Source: GM7GCV1 sp965222065
GTDB lineage: Bacteria > Pseudomonadota > Gammaproteobacteria > Pseudomonadales > GM7GCV1
NCBI GenBank assembly: GCA_965222065.1
Contig: OZ244933.1
Span: 1,612,001-1,676,000, forward strand
Length of the DNA: 64,000 nt
Direction of reading: 5' to 3'
Under the pieces are notes generated by a model. That model was not told where the DNA came from, ran no database searches, and saw only the letters and a program-made list of their open reading frames with translations. Of the stretch, positions 1 through 8,370 are shown piece after piece (the stretch's first letter is position 1; every line of letters begins with the position of its first letter). The position numbers and the translations under genes were made by a program.

Positions 1-990
1 TGCTTCGTCTTTTTCATTAAAACCGGCATAGAGGGAAATGGGATCGCCGTCTTCAGCTTCGGTCCAAAGATTCTTGCCGAGCCGCCCGGAATTGCGGGCA
101 ATGACGGCATTCGCCCCTTTCAGAATCGTACCGGTAGAACGGTAATTCTGCTCCAGGCGTACTGTATGGGTACCCGGAAAGTGTTTCTCGAAATTCTGGA
201 TATTTTCAATCCTGGCCCCGCGCCAGCCATAGATAGACTGGTCGTCGTCGCCCACCACGCCGACCGACGCGACATCGCCGGCCAACACCCTCAGCCAGGC
301 GTACTGGATACTGTTGGTGTCCTGGAACTCGTCGACCAGAATGGTGTGAAATCGCCCCTGATAATGCTTTAGCAATTCGGGATCTTTCAGCCAGAGTTCA
401 TGGCTGCGCAATAACAATTCAGCAAAGTCGACAAAACCGCTCTGGTTACAGGTGTCTTCATAGGCCTGATAGATCTTGAGCATGGTCTGCACAAAAGGAT
501 CGTGACCGGGATCAATGTGTTTGGCTCGCAGCCCCTCATCCTTCTGTTCATTAATAAACCATTGTGCCTGTCTGGTGGGCCAGCGTTTTTCATCCAATCC
601 CAATGTATTGATGATGCGTTTAAGCACCCGCTGCTGATCATCACTGTCGAGAATCTGGAAATGTTGCGGCAACCCGGCTTCCTGCCAATGCTGGGAGAGG
701 AGCCTGTTGGCTATGCCATGAAATGTCCCTACCCACATGGCGCGCGTGTTAATACCCAGCATCTGCTCAACCCGGCCACGCATTTCCCTGGCCGCTTTAT
801 TCGTAAACGTCACCGCCAATATGCCCTGAGGCGACTGCCCCATAACATCGATCACCCAGGCCATGCGATGCACGAGAACCCGCGTCTTGCCGGAACCCGC
901 ACCCGCCAGCACCAGCAAGTGTCTGGAGTCGGATGTGACTGCCTCGCGCTGGGCATCGTTCAGGCCGTCTAGAATCGGGGTGATATCCAT
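1..990 (-). CDS. uvrD: DNA helicase II UvrD, N-terminal 330 residues (3' end outside window)
   Basis: Superfamily 1A 3'-5' DNA helicase of nucleotide excision repair and mismatch repair. Translation from the ATG at 990 begins MDITPILDGLNDAQREAV. It then shows Walker A AGAGSGKT (about residues 29-36), motif Ia TFTNKAAREM, motif II DEFQDTN (plus positions about 325-350) and motif III GDDDQSIYGWRG (about 220-275). This order and spacing are those of UvrD, PcrA and Rep; the MDxxxLLDxLNDxQREAV-type N-terminus favours UvrD. The gene runs leftward off the window, so roughly the C-terminal half of a protein of about 720 residues is not seen. It is transcribed away from the AraC gene at 1116, leaving about 125 bp between the two starts. 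Confidence 0.93.
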   Translation of the reverse strand, partial: MDITPILDGLNDAQREAVTSDSRHLLVLAGAGSGKTRVLVHRMAWVIDVMGQSPQGILAVTFTNKAAREMRGRVEQMLGINTRAMWVGTFHGIANRLLSQHWQEAGLPQHFQILDSDDQQRVLKRIINTLGLDEKRWPTRQAQWFINEQKDEGLRAKHIDPGHDPFVQTMLKIYQAYEDTCNQSGFVDFAELLLRSHELWLKDPELLKHYQGRFHTILVDEFQDTNSIQYAWLRVLAGDVASVGVVGDDDQSIYGWRGARIENIQNFEKHFPGTHTVRLEQNYRSTGTILKGANAVIARNSGRLGKNLWTEAEDGDPISLYAGFNEKDEA

Positions 991-1115
991 GAAATAACGC
1001 TAAATCGGGTTCGTGAAAAGAACTGTAAGTTTATACAGATTGCGGCGGGGTTTTAACCCGCGCACGGAAATTGTTAAATGGTGATCTTCCCCGGTTTTCG
1101 AGGCAACCTGCATAC

Positions 1116-2174
1116 ATGGTATTTTCAACACTAGCGCTGCTGGACCTGGTATTTAGGTCAGCAGCAATCGGACAACTGGTTTTGTTGGCAGGTATTGGAC
1201 TTAATCCTAAGCCAGCCACAGAAGGAAGACTGCTCAAGCTTCTTGCCGTAGTCTGTAGCATCGCCTATTTGTTGCTTACGGCACCTATACCCGATGCAGC
1301 CTATGGTGTATTTCGCAACGTGCTTCTGGTACTGACAGACGCCTGGGCCTATGCGCTCTGGCTGGTAGCTATGTACCAGTTTCAGGCGCAGTTTTCCGTT
1401 CGCCATATGCCTTTTTGGGCGATTCCTGTCGTAACGACTTGGCTTGGCTGGCATGTGTATTTTTTCGGGTACCTGGGTGGAAACGGAACGTACCACCATA
1501 TCAATCATGGGCTGGCCATCCTGGTTTTGTTGCATCTGATATATACCATCCTGAAGGGGCTTTCTGACGATCTGGTGGATAGCCGACGACGTTTGCGTTT
1601 TGTGCTTTGCGGGGCATTGGCGGCCTATGGTGCCATGCTTGCCATCGATCAGTTATGGCTGGGTCGACTGCTCCAGGACAACACCCTCAGCCTGGTGAAC
1701 TCGGCCCTTGTTTTTGCCGGTGTCACGTTGTTTAGCCTGTACCTCTCGAGAGCCGGTAACACGCTGGAATTAGCAACACCGATCGTTGATTCTGAAAAAC
1801 CAAATCCGGCATCCCTTCCCCCGGAATACCAAGCGCTCAATACTGCGCTGGATGCGTTTATTGCCCGAGGTGATTACTCACAACCTGATCTGGATATAGC
1901 CTCCTTGGCTACGCAGCTTGGTGGCAAAGAACACAAGCTACGCCGGCTAATCAACCGACAGCTAGGCTTTCAAAACTTTAGCGTTTTTCTCAACCATCTG
2001 CGTATCCAGCAAGCCTGTAAATGGCTGGCCTCGCCAGAACATCTTTCCACGCCGATTATGAATATCGCACTGGATTTGGGTTACGGCTCTATCGGACCTT
2101 TCAATCGCGCTTTCAAACACTCTACGGGGCTTACGCCTACACAATATCGGGCCAAATTTCAGAATCGGCGATAG
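1116..2174 (+). CDS. AraC-family regulator with N-terminal membrane domain
   Basis: Predicted transcription factor of about 352 residues. The first 220 residues form about seven hydrophobic segments (for example the stretches around LLKLLAVVCSIAYLLL and FVLCGALAAYGAMLAI). A linker leads to a C-terminal AraC/XylS double helix-turn-helix: residues about 255-350 include DIASLATQLGGKEHKLRRLI, SVFLNHLRIQQACKWL and IALDLGYGSIGPFNRAFKHSTGLTPTQYR. Membrane-bound AraC proteins of this layout are known in gammaproteobacteria, but their signals are mostly unknown. The start at 1116 (MVFSTLALL) is chosen because it begins the first hydrophobic helix; an upstream in-frame ATG exists at 1071. The only close downstream gene is the SnoaL-like protein at 2270, a possible target (inference). 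Confidence 0.8.
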   Translation: MVFSTLALLDLVFRSAAIGQLVLLAGIGLNPKPATEGRLLKLLAVVCSIAYLLLTAPIPDAAYGVFRNVLLVLTDAWAYALWLVAMYQFQAQFSVRHMPFWAIPVVTTWLGWHVYFFGYLGGNGTYHHINHGLAILVLLHLIYTILKGLSDDLVDSRRRLRFVLCGALAAYGAMLAIDQLWLGRLLQDNTLSLVNSALVFAGVTLFSLYLSRAGNTLELATPIVDSEKPNPASLPPEYQALNTALDAFIARGDYSQPDLDIASLATQLGGKEHKLRRLINRQLGFQNFSVFLNHLRIQQACKWLASPEHLSTPIMNIALDLGYGSIGPFNRAFKHSTGLTPTQYRAKFQNRR

Positions 2175-2269
2175 GTTTTCAGAATCGGCAAGATTTTTCT
2201 CCAGATAAAACAGACGCTTACCCAATACCCACCGGGGCAAAGGTTTCGTTTTTTATTTGGAGATTCATC

Positions 2270-2800
2270 ATGAAATCATTTTTTATAACCGCTTTCTTTT
2301 TACTGTTTACATCACTGGCTTCAGCCCAGAGCTTTTACTCGCTTCCTGACTATCAGGAATTTGGCCAATCAGTTTCTGTCACCGAGACTCAGGAGCTGGA
2401 TGCGTTTATGTCTGAATTTTTGCAGGCTTGGCGCACCCAGGATGCCCAGGCCCTTGCCGCTTTACATACCCCGAATGTCGAATGGATCAATGCGTTTGGC
2501 CGAACCTTCAGAGGCAGAGAAAATCTTGAACATTTTTTTGCGCACGTTCTTTTTCCCAACTTTTCACCAGAGGAATGGCAAGCTGCCATAGATTCCTATC
2601 GACCAATTTCCAGGCATTTTTTGGGTAACGTCGTCGTGATGAATAGCCAATTACACAGCTCCCCTGGTTCCGCCATGGACGGGAATCAACGGCGGACCTC
2701 CCTAAACTTTGTGTTAATTAAGCAAGCGGGGCAATGGCAAATAGCCCAGCAGGTTATCTCGGACATCAGACCGCGCCGGGATTCCACCAGGCTGGACTAA
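2270..2800 (+). CDS. Secreted SnoaL/NTF2-like protein (DUF4440-type)
   Basis: 176 residues. A signal peptide (MKSFFITAFFLLFTSLASAQ, cleavage after about residue 20) is followed by an NTF2-like alpha+beta fold: the helix FMSEFLQAWRTQDAQALAALHTPNVEWINAFGRTFRGRENLEHFF and a C-terminal TSLNFVLIKQAGQWQIAQQVISDIRP strand pair are typical of SnoaL-like/DUF4440 proteins. The start at 2270 has GGAG just upstream (2259-2262); the open frame continues further 5', but only this start gives a signal peptide. Such proteins are small periplasmic binding or isomerase-like domains, and no substrate can be assigned. The gene lies 95 bp after the AraC regulator on the same strand. Confidence 0.75.
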   Translation: MKSFFITAFFLLFTSLASAQSFYSLPDYQEFGQSVSVTETQELDAFMSEFLQAWRTQDAQALAALHTPNVEWINAFGRTFRGRENLEHFFAHVLFPNFSPEEWQAAIDSYRPISRHFLGNVVVMNSQLHSSPGSAMDGNQRRTSLNFVLIKQAGQWQIAQQVISDIRPRRDSTRLD

Positions 2801-2868
2801 CAAAACCAGACAACATTGCCTTTCCGGTTATACTTCCTTTTTCAGGCTGGGATAGCGAAGGACAGTCA

Positions 2869-3093
2869 ATGCTGGAACTACGCCCAAATTGCGAACGCTG
2901 CGACAAGGATTTGCCTCCGGAATCCCCGGAGGCTGTTATTTGTTCCTTTGAATGCACATTTTGCGCCTCGTGCGCTGAGACTGTTTTCAATAACAGCTGC
3001 CCAAATTGCGGGGGAAATTTTGTACCACGGCCTGTACGCCCCCAGGAAGCCTTGAAGAAAAATCCCGCCTCAACGAAACGCGTTTTAAAATAA
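2869..3093 (+). CDS. DUF1272 zinc-ribbon-like small protein
   Basis: 74-residue protein matching the DUF1272 family from memory: MLELRPNCERCDKDLPPESPEAVICSFECTFC... with nine cysteines, mostly arranged as CxxC pairs (CERC, CTFC, CPNC), then the conserved NPASTKR tail. The pattern suggests one or two structural zinc sites. Function is unknown for the family. The start at 2869 is chosen because family members begin with MLELRPNC; the open frame extends upstream into the 3' end of the preceding gene without family similarity. It is followed 24 bp later by a membrane-protein gene. Confidence 0.8.
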   Translation: MLELRPNCERCDKDLPPESPEAVICSFECTFCASCAETVFNNSCPNCGGNFVPRPVRPQEALKKNPASTKRVLK

Positions 3094-3117
3094 AACGGTT
3101 GCTCGGCAATTAACAGA

Positions 3118-3570
3118 ATGAAAACAATCAGAAATATTTTCCTTAGGAGCCCTAAATACGACGGCATCAGGCCAATAAATATTTATTTTATGCGCCTGAT
3201 TTACGTGTTGATGTTCTTTGTTTTGGGACAGGAGGTTTGGGGCTATATCTTGTCCCACCCCGGCCCATGGGGCGAAAACGAAGCCGTTGCCTGGAGTGTT
3301 TGGGCCGCATTTTCGACTTTGGCACTTTTGGGCATATTCAGGTCGGTACAAATGATTCCGATCCTGCTTCTGGAAATATTTTACAAAGTGCTTTGGCTTA
3401 TTCTGGTTGTCTATCCGCTTTGGGTATCTGACAAATTGAGCGGATCCGGCGTTGAGGAAACCGCTTTTGCCTTCATGCTTGTAGTTCTACCTATTTTGGC
3501 CGTTCCCTGGGGATATGTAGTGAACAGATATATTCTTGGCAGACAATTTACGGAACCAAAAACCAAATAA
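3118..3570 (+). CDS. Hypothetical membrane protein
   Basis: 150 residues, not recognised as a named family. About four hydrophobic segments are visible: residues about 24-45 (FMRLIYVLMFFVLGQEVWGYI), about 57-77, about 80-100 (PILLLEIFYKVLWLILVVYP) and about 115-138. It begins with a basic N-terminus (MKTIRNIFLRSPKYDG) and ends with a charged tail, so it is probably an inner-membrane protein. The next gene starts 15 bp downstream and also encodes a small membrane protein, so the two are probably cotranscribed. Confidence 0.6.
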   Translation: MKTIRNIFLRSPKYDGIRPINIYFMRLIYVLMFFVLGQEVWGYILSHPGPWGENEAVAWSVWAAFSTLALLGIFRSVQMIPILLLEIFYKVLWLILVVYPLWVSDKLSGSGVEETAFAFMLVVLPILAVPWGYVVNRYILGRQFTEPKTK

Positions 3571-3585
3571 AGTAAACGGACAATT

Positions 3586-3942
3586 GTGAATAAGCTTGCC
3601 ATCCTGATTACCCTGTTTTTACTGACTTTGGTCGATGGATTTGCAGGGCAATATTTCTACCCCGGAGAAAGTTTCCCGCCCATTACTCCCTGGTTTAGCT
3701 TTGCTTATGCGTTTCTGGGTTTTTGCTGGTACCACGTCGATACAAACGAACGAAATTACAAAAGAACCATTCTTTTAAACATTGGAATAATCGGCTTTGG
3801 TTTTATTGCGTTTCCGTACTACTTTTTTCGAAGTCGTGGCTTAAAGAAAGGAGCTCTGGCTACATTTTGGCTTTTGATCGTTATTGCTTCATGGGCGGGC
3901 GCCTTTTACCTGGGGACAAGTATCGCCCTGATCGCACAATAA
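3586..3942 (+). CDS. Hypothetical small membrane protein
   Basis: 118 residues with a GTG start at 3586, 15 bp after the previous membrane protein. Hydrophobic segments occur at residues about 3-22, 35-50, 60-82 and 92-115, with a charged stretch (DTNERNYKRT, then RSRGLKKGA) between them. No family was recognised. The tandem arrangement with the preceding membrane gene and the absence of an intervening promoter suggest one transcript. Confidence 0.5.
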   Translation: MNKLAILITLFLLTLVDGFAGQYFYPGESFPPITPWFSFAYAFLGFCWYHVDTNERNYKRTILLNIGIIGFGFIAFPYYFFRSRGLKKGALATFWLLIVIASWAGAFYLGTSIALIAQ

Positions 3943-4034
3943 GGCCCGCTTGCCAATAGCCTGTTACTACTTATTCACCAACAAACCCTGCTTCCACGCT
4001 ACACTGTTAAAAACGGGGAAATAGTGAAGAAGAC

Positions 4035-5513
4035 GTGCTTTCCAGCTTTAAATTAAGAATACCGCAGATCGTATTGCGGCGATCATTGCCGGTAAGCCCC
4101 CCAAACCCGGTAGACGTCTATCTTGACTATGAGAAACCGGTAGCCAAAACCAGTGGCCGCTATCTTTCTTACTCCATTGATATCTCGGTTCTGGCCGGTG
4201 GCTTCTGGTGGGAAGGAAGCCTGGGCATGCGTGCAGGTCTGGGCACACTGCGAGTGGCACCTCTTCGCATCAAGCGGCGCAAACTGGATCGCCTGGTAAG
4301 CGCACTTGGTCCCGCCTATTTGCGTGTTGGGGGTTCAGAAGCGGACAAGATTCATTACTTTTTTCCACAGTTCGAAGAAAAAAACCCGTTAATTCTCACC
4401 AAAAAGCAGTGGCGGCGATTGCACGCGTTTGTGAAGCGCAACGATCTCAAACTGATTTTCACCTGTAAGTACGGCCTGTTTCGACGCAAGCATCACGGCA
4501 ACTGGCATGGGACCGAGCTGGAGGAATTGCTGGAATACAGCAGGAAGAAAAATTTCCGGATTGACGTCTTTGAACTGGGCAACGAGCTAAATGCCTACTG
4601 GGCCTTTCACGGGTTTACTTCCCAACCAGGCCCCAAAAACCTGGCGCGGGATTACGTCACCTTCGCCGAGCTGGTAAGACAGTATTACCCGAACGCACGA
4701 ATTTCCGGTCCGGGCAGTGCCTTCTGGCCGAAACTGGGTGAAACCATACGCCCGTTTACCAACCTGACCGAAAGCTTTCTGAAACGAATTAGCATCCCGC
4801 TGGATATCATCAATTGGCATTATTATCCCTTCCAAAGTGAACGTGCGCCCCTGCGAACCAGGGCGGCGAAAATAAAGCACCTGATCGACCCCAAATCCTT
4901 TGCAGATTATGGCCGCTACTGTGAGCGACTCAGCGCACTGCGTGATAGCTTGCAACCCCAGGCGGAAATCTGGACAGGCGAGACAGGTTCGGCCCAGTGT
5001 GGTGGCCAGCCCTATCTTTCCGACCGCTGGGCCTCCAGCTTCTGGTGGGCAGACCAACTCGGCCAGGGTGCCCGTCTCGGTCAAAAGGTGATGGTTCGCC
5101 AGGCATTGATTGGCGGTGATTACGGCCTGATCGATCGTTTTACCCTGAAACCAAGACCGGATTACTGGGTTAGCTGGGTTTGGCAACAAATGATGGGCAA
5201 GGCAGTTTATAAGGCAGAATCCAGTGATCCCTATGTCCGGGCGTATCTTCACCGACATCGCAATGGCAAGGACCTGGCGCTCATGCTGATTAATGTAAGC
5301 CATGAGCCCAAAGAGTTCCATTTGAACGGCGAGCTTATTGTTGCCGAGAGCTATGTTCTCACTGCAAAGAAACTTACCAGCCGAAAGATTCGAATTAACA
5401 ATACCAAACCGCGCATTAACAAGGGCAAAGTCGAACTGGAAAATTTTTCCGGCCCCGCTTTGCGTTCACAGCTACCTGCGTTCAGCATCAGTTTTTTGCG
5501 CATCAATCCATGA
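4035..5513 (+). CDS. Heparanase-like glycoside hydrolase, GH79 family
   Basis: 492 residues resembling animal heparanase along most of its length. The N-terminal part has PVDVYLDYEKPVAKTSGRYL and LGPAYLRVGGSEAD, which correspond to the family's conserved AYLRFGGTxTD strand. The acid/base glutamate lies in FELGNELNAY (Glu184), and the nucleophile in WTGETGSAQCGGQPYLSDRW (Glu316). The downstream stretch LGQGARLGQKVMVRQALIGGDYGLID and a C-terminal beta domain ending in LPAFSISFL also match heparanase. Heparanases are retaining endo-beta-glucuronidases of GH79 that cut heparan sulfate or related glycans. No signal peptide or lipobox is visible, so an extracellular location is not supported. The GTG start at 4035 is the only plausible one seen, with GGGGA about 15 bases upstream. 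A substrate such as a uronic-acid-containing polysaccharide is inferred only. Confidence 0.85.
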   Translation: MLSSFKLRIPQIVLRRSLPVSPPNPVDVYLDYEKPVAKTSGRYLSYSIDISVLAGGFWWEGSLGMRAGLGTLRVAPLRIKRRKLDRLVSALGPAYLRVGGSEADKIHYFFPQFEEKNPLILTKKQWRRLHAFVKRNDLKLIFTCKYGLFRRKHHGNWHGTELEELLEYSRKKNFRIDVFELGNELNAYWAFHGFTSQPGPKNLARDYVTFAELVRQYYPNARISGPGSAFWPKLGETIRPFTNLTESFLKRISIPLDIINWHYYPFQSERAPLRTRAAKIKHLIDPKSFADYGRYCERLSALRDSLQPQAEIWTGETGSAQCGGQPYLSDRWASSFWWADQLGQGARLGQKVMVRQALIGGDYGLIDRFTLKPRPDYWVSWVWQQMMGKAVYKAESSDPYVRAYLHRHRNGKDLALMLINVSHEPKEFHLNGELIVAESYVLTAKKLTSRKIRINNTKPRINKGKVELENFSGPALRSQLPAFSISFLRINP

Positions 5514-5546
5514 AACGCTATTTATTTAACCTATCCGGGAAAGAGA

Positions 5547-6167
5547 ATGAGTAACCCCGCCAAATTCTGGGACGGAATCGCTGAGCGCTATGCCAAAGCG
5601 CCAGTCAAAGACGAAGCTGCCTACCAGCATAAACTTGAAATAACACGTGAATATTTGGATCCGAAGACGAATGTACTCGAATTTGGTTGTGGCACAGGTT
5701 CAACAGCGATCGCTCACGCACCCTTCGTGAACCATATCCTGGCCATTGATATTTCATCCGGGATGCTGGATATCGCCAAAGAAAAAGCCCTGGAGGCCAA
5801 CATCACCAATATTGAATTCCGACAGGCCGGGATCAATGAACTTGCCGTCCCGGGTAAACTGTTTGATGTGGTAATGGCGCACAGCATTCTTCACCTGGTA
5901 CCCGACCGGGAAGAAGTCATCCGAAAAGTGGCAGATGTCCTTAAGCCTGGCGGTATTTTTGTTTCCAGCACTCACTGCCTGGGTGATTCCTCGATCCTGT
6001 TCAGGCTGATTTTGCCTGTCGCCCGTTTTTTACGATTGGCCCCCCTGGTCAGGGTGTTTACCAGGAAAGAACTGGCAAAAAGCATCAAGGCAAATGGTTT
6101 TACTATTGTCTATCAATGGCGTCCCAGGAAAGGTGGGGCGGAATTTATTGTCGCGCAAAAGTACTAG
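5547..6167 (+). CDS. Class I SAM-dependent methyltransferase
   Basis: 206 residues with a Rossmann-fold methyltransferase layout: motif I VLEFGCGTGSTAIAHAP (about residues 43-59), motif II HILAIDISSGMLDIAKEKA, motif IV FDVVMAHSILHLVPDREEVI, and the post-motif VLKPGGIFVSSTHC. It belongs to the broad UbiE/Coq5-like Methyltransf_11 group; the acceptor substrate cannot be read from sequence. A good Shine-Dalgarno (GAGAATG context) precedes 5547. It starts 33 bp after the GH79 gene and ends 15 bp before the CsaA-like gene, so all three may share a transcript. Confidence 0.85.
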   Translation: MSNPAKFWDGIAERYAKAPVKDEAAYQHKLEITREYLDPKTNVLEFGCGTGSTAIAHAPFVNHILAIDISSGMLDIAKEKALEANITNIEFRQAGINELAVPGKLFDVVMAHSILHLVPDREEVIRKVADVLKPGGIFVSSTHCLGDSSILFRLILPVARFLRLAPLVRVFTRKELAKSIKANGFTIVYQWRPRKGGAEFIVAQKY

Positions 6168-6182
6168 TCGCATCGGGAGTCT

Positions 6183-6527
6183 ATGGTGATGAATTTTATT
6201 GACTGGAACGACTTTCAAAATGTCGACATTCGGGTAGGCACGATTATTGAGGCAGAGGACTTCCCGGAAGCGCGCCAGCCGGCTTATAAGCTTAGAGTCG
6301 ATTTTGGTCCGGAAATCGGTATTCGCAAATCCAGCGCGCAAATAACCGACTTGTATGAAAAAGAGAGCCTGTTAGGCAAACAGGTTTTGGCGGTGGTGAA
6401 TTTCCCACCAAAACAAATCGGACCATTTATGTCTGAATGTCTGGTCACCGGCTTTCATCGTCCGGATGGTTCAGTGGTACTTTCCACGGTGGATATGGAT
6501 CTGCCAAACGGGGTCAGACTGGCTTAA
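6183..6527 (+). CDS. csaA: CsaA-like tRNA-binding protein
   Basis: 114 residues forming a single tRNA-binding OB-fold domain of the CsaA/YgjH type. DIRVGTIIEAEDFPEARQPAYKLRVDFG and SSAQITDLYEKESLLGKQVLAVVNFPPKQIG match the family closely, and it ends with the usual MDLPNGVRLA. Family members are about 110 residues long, bind tRNA or act as export chaperones, and are cytoplasmic dimers. Two starts are possible, ATG 6183 or ATG 6189 (MNFIDW); the second fits family length better. The next gene begins 11 bp after the stop. Confidence 0.88.
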   Translation: MVMNFIDWNDFQNVDIRVGTIIEAEDFPEARQPAYKLRVDFGPEIGIRKSSAQITDLYEKESLLGKQVLAVVNFPPKQIGPFMSECLVTGFHRPDGSVVLSTVDMDLPNGVRLA

Positions 6528-6538
6528 AGGCAAGACAA

Positions 6539-7024
6539 GTGGGGACAGTTCACGTTGTACTTGCCATCACTTGCCTGTTACTCGGGGCAATGGTTTTTTT
6601 GCAGAAAAAAGGCGGAGAAAGACATCGGCTGTTGGGCTACCTCTACAGTATCGCACTCTTGGTGGTAAATCTCAGTGCGCTGACCGTTTACGAAGACTCG
6701 GCCGGCCCGGGGCCATTCCACTATCTTGCATTAATCAGTCTGGCAACCATAAGCGCCGGCTTTATAACGGCTTTTTTACGCAAGCCCGCTCAATGGATGA
6801 GCATGCATGCCTACTTTATGAGCTGGTCTTATGTGGGCCTTGTGGCCGCCGGTATCGCACAAATAATTACTGAACTTTTTCCTCTCTCAACTGCATTTAC
6901 CGTTGCATTGCCCTCGGCGTTTATTATCGCTGTTGGTGCAATAATGATTCATCTAAGAACGCCAAGAATCATTGCAACACTGTCACCACTCAATTTTACG
7001 AAAAATAGCCGGGAAAGAATTTAA
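6539..7024 (+). CDS. DUF2306-type membrane protein
   Basis: 161 residues from a GTG at 6539, the first start after the preceding csaA stop with an AAAGG-type ribosome site nearby; the open frame extends back to 6437 but would overlap csaA. It resembles DUF2306 membrane proteins: KGGERHRLLGYLYSIALLVVNLSAL, GPFHYLALISLATI, then RKPAQWMSMHAYFMSWSYVGLVAAGIAQI. About four transmembrane helices carry conserved histidines. The function of the family is unknown. The stop TAA at 7022-7024 overlaps the ATG of the CPBP gene by one base, suggesting translational coupling. Confidence 0.7.
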   Translation: MGTVHVVLAITCLLLGAMVFLQKKGGERHRLLGYLYSIALLVVNLSALTVYEDSAGPGPFHYLALISLATISAGFITAFLRKPAQWMSMHAYFMSWSYVGLVAAGIAQIITELFPLSTAFTVALPSAFIIAVGAIMIHLRTPRIIATLSPLNFTKNSRERI

Positions 7025-7731
7025 TGGATAAGGAAGTCAGCCGTGCAAAAACATTGGTGATTTTTATTCTTACCATTATTTTCGGCTTTATTTTATTTGC
7101 TTTGCCAAACCTTTTTTTTGGTATCACAAGGATTAACGGTGGTCTGGCCGGCGTAAATTTATTATTTATTGCACTCTTTCAACTCCTTACTGTTTGTTCG
7201 TTAATCTATTTATCGCTTCGATTGTTGAAGAAGGATTTTCGTTATATCGGCTGGTCGGGAAAGCATTGGGCCAGGGACAGTTTGATTGGATTGTTTTTCG
7301 GTCTGGGATGGGCAGCACTGCAACTCGGATTGATTATTCCAAATACTGGTGGGGCTGAGAGAGAAGACATAGCCCAAATAATTACCATGTTTGACGGCTC
7401 ACTATTAGGGCTTTTTTCTTTTATTGCCCTGGGTGTAATCGGGGGCGGCATTACGGAAGAGATTTTTAACCGTGGCTACTTTATAGCTGTTTTAAAAGAC
7501 TGCTTTCATAATCCCGAAATCGGGCTTTGGGTCGCTGCGACCTTGTCGATTCTATTTTTTGCTATCGGCCATTTACCAAAAGATATGCTGGGTTGGTTTG
7601 ATATTCTGGTTCCAACGATCACCTATACTGTTTTATTTTTATACACAAAGCGATTAACTGCGCCCGTGGTAGCCCATGGGACATACAACATGGTAGCCAT
7701 CTTATTAACTTACTTAATCTATGCTCATTAG
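7024..7731 (+). CDS. CPBP-family intramembrane metalloprotease
   Basis: 235 residues with about six to eight transmembrane helices. The CPBP (Abi, Rce1-like) signature is complete: motif 1 TEEIFNRGYF (EExxxR, about residues 146-155), motif 2 ILFFAIGH and motif 3 HGTYNMVA. Prokaryotic CPBP proteins are membrane glutamyl proteases related to eukaryotic CAAX prenyl protease 2, often linked to bacteriocin self-immunity or sigma-factor release; no bacteriocin gene is seen nearby. Its start overlaps the preceding DUF2306 gene by one base. Confidence 0.87.
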   Translation: MDKEVSRAKTLVIFILTIIFGFILFALPNLFFGITRINGGLAGVNLLFIALFQLLTVCSLIYLSLRLLKKDFRYIGWSGKHWARDSLIGLFFGLGWAALQLGLIIPNTGGAEREDIAQIITMFDGSLLGLFSFIALGVIGGGITEEIFNRGYFIAVLKDCFHNPEIGLWVAATLSILFFAIGHLPKDMLGWFDILVPTITYTVLFLYTKRLTAPVVAHGTYNMVAILLTYLIYAH

Positions 7732-7821
7732 CAGCTTCAGGCTTTTTCTGGCTACTCCCTACCAGATCCAGGCTGACTGGTTTTTTCGTAGAACAATATA
7801 AATTGTAAGGTCATTTCAACC

Positions 7822-8319
7822 ATGTCGGGTTTTTCCAAACCCCAACAACTTTTCGGATTTCTAGGCTGGCTCGCATTGAGTTTTCTAACCGCTGCCCTGG
7901 GAAGCGTCGCTTCTGTGCAAGCGAGATCATTTTATGCCGAGCTTTCCCAGCCTGTGTGGGCTCCCCCAGGCTGGCTATTTGGTCCCGTATGGACAACGCT
8001 CTACCTGATGATGGCCATTGCGGCCTGGCTGGTATGGCGACGGGGCGGATTTTCGATGACCCGTTTGGCGCTGACCATTTTTGTTATCCAGCTGGCAGTC
8101 AATGCCCTGTGGAGCTGGCTATTTTTTGCCTGGCATTTGGGTGGTGCCGCCTTTGTCGATATCCTGGTTTTAATTGCATTAATTGCGCTAACCACGTTTC
8201 ATTTCTGGCAACACAGCCGTGCGGCTGCCTTATTGCTAATACCCTATTTTTGCTGGGTATGTTTTGCCGCGTTTCTAAACTACAACGTCTGGCAGATGAA
8301 CCACGCTCTGCTAGGCTAA
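7822..8319 (+). CDS. tspO: TspO/MBR family tryptophan-rich sensory protein
   Basis: 165-residue, five-helix membrane protein. The family core is present: AELSQPVWAPPGWLFGPVWTTLYLMMAIAAWLVW, then QLAVNALWSWLFFAWHLGGAAFVDI and a C-terminal CWVCFAAFLNYNVWQMN. TspO proteins bind tetrapyrroles and can modulate porphyrin, pigment or stress responses. The length is normal for the family. It lies 90 bp after the CPBP gene on the same strand and 51 bp before the MFS gene. No photosynthesis or tetrapyrrole genes are in the window. Confidence 0.92.
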   Translation: MSGFSKPQQLFGFLGWLALSFLTAALGSVASVQARSFYAELSQPVWAPPGWLFGPVWTTLYLMMAIAAWLVWRRGGFSMTRLALTIFVIQLAVNALWSWLFFAWHLGGAAFVDILVLIALIALTTFHFWQHSRAAALLLIPYFCWVCFAAFLNYNVWQMNHALLG

Positions 8320-8370
8320 AAGTGAAAGAGCGTCATTTCCCATTAATCCTGTAAAAAAACAAGACTGTCT

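Noticed and set aside
4587..5321. 244-codon minus-strand frame opposite the GH79 gene
   Set aside because: The plus-strand frame has full heparanase motifs; the antisense frame has no recognised domain.
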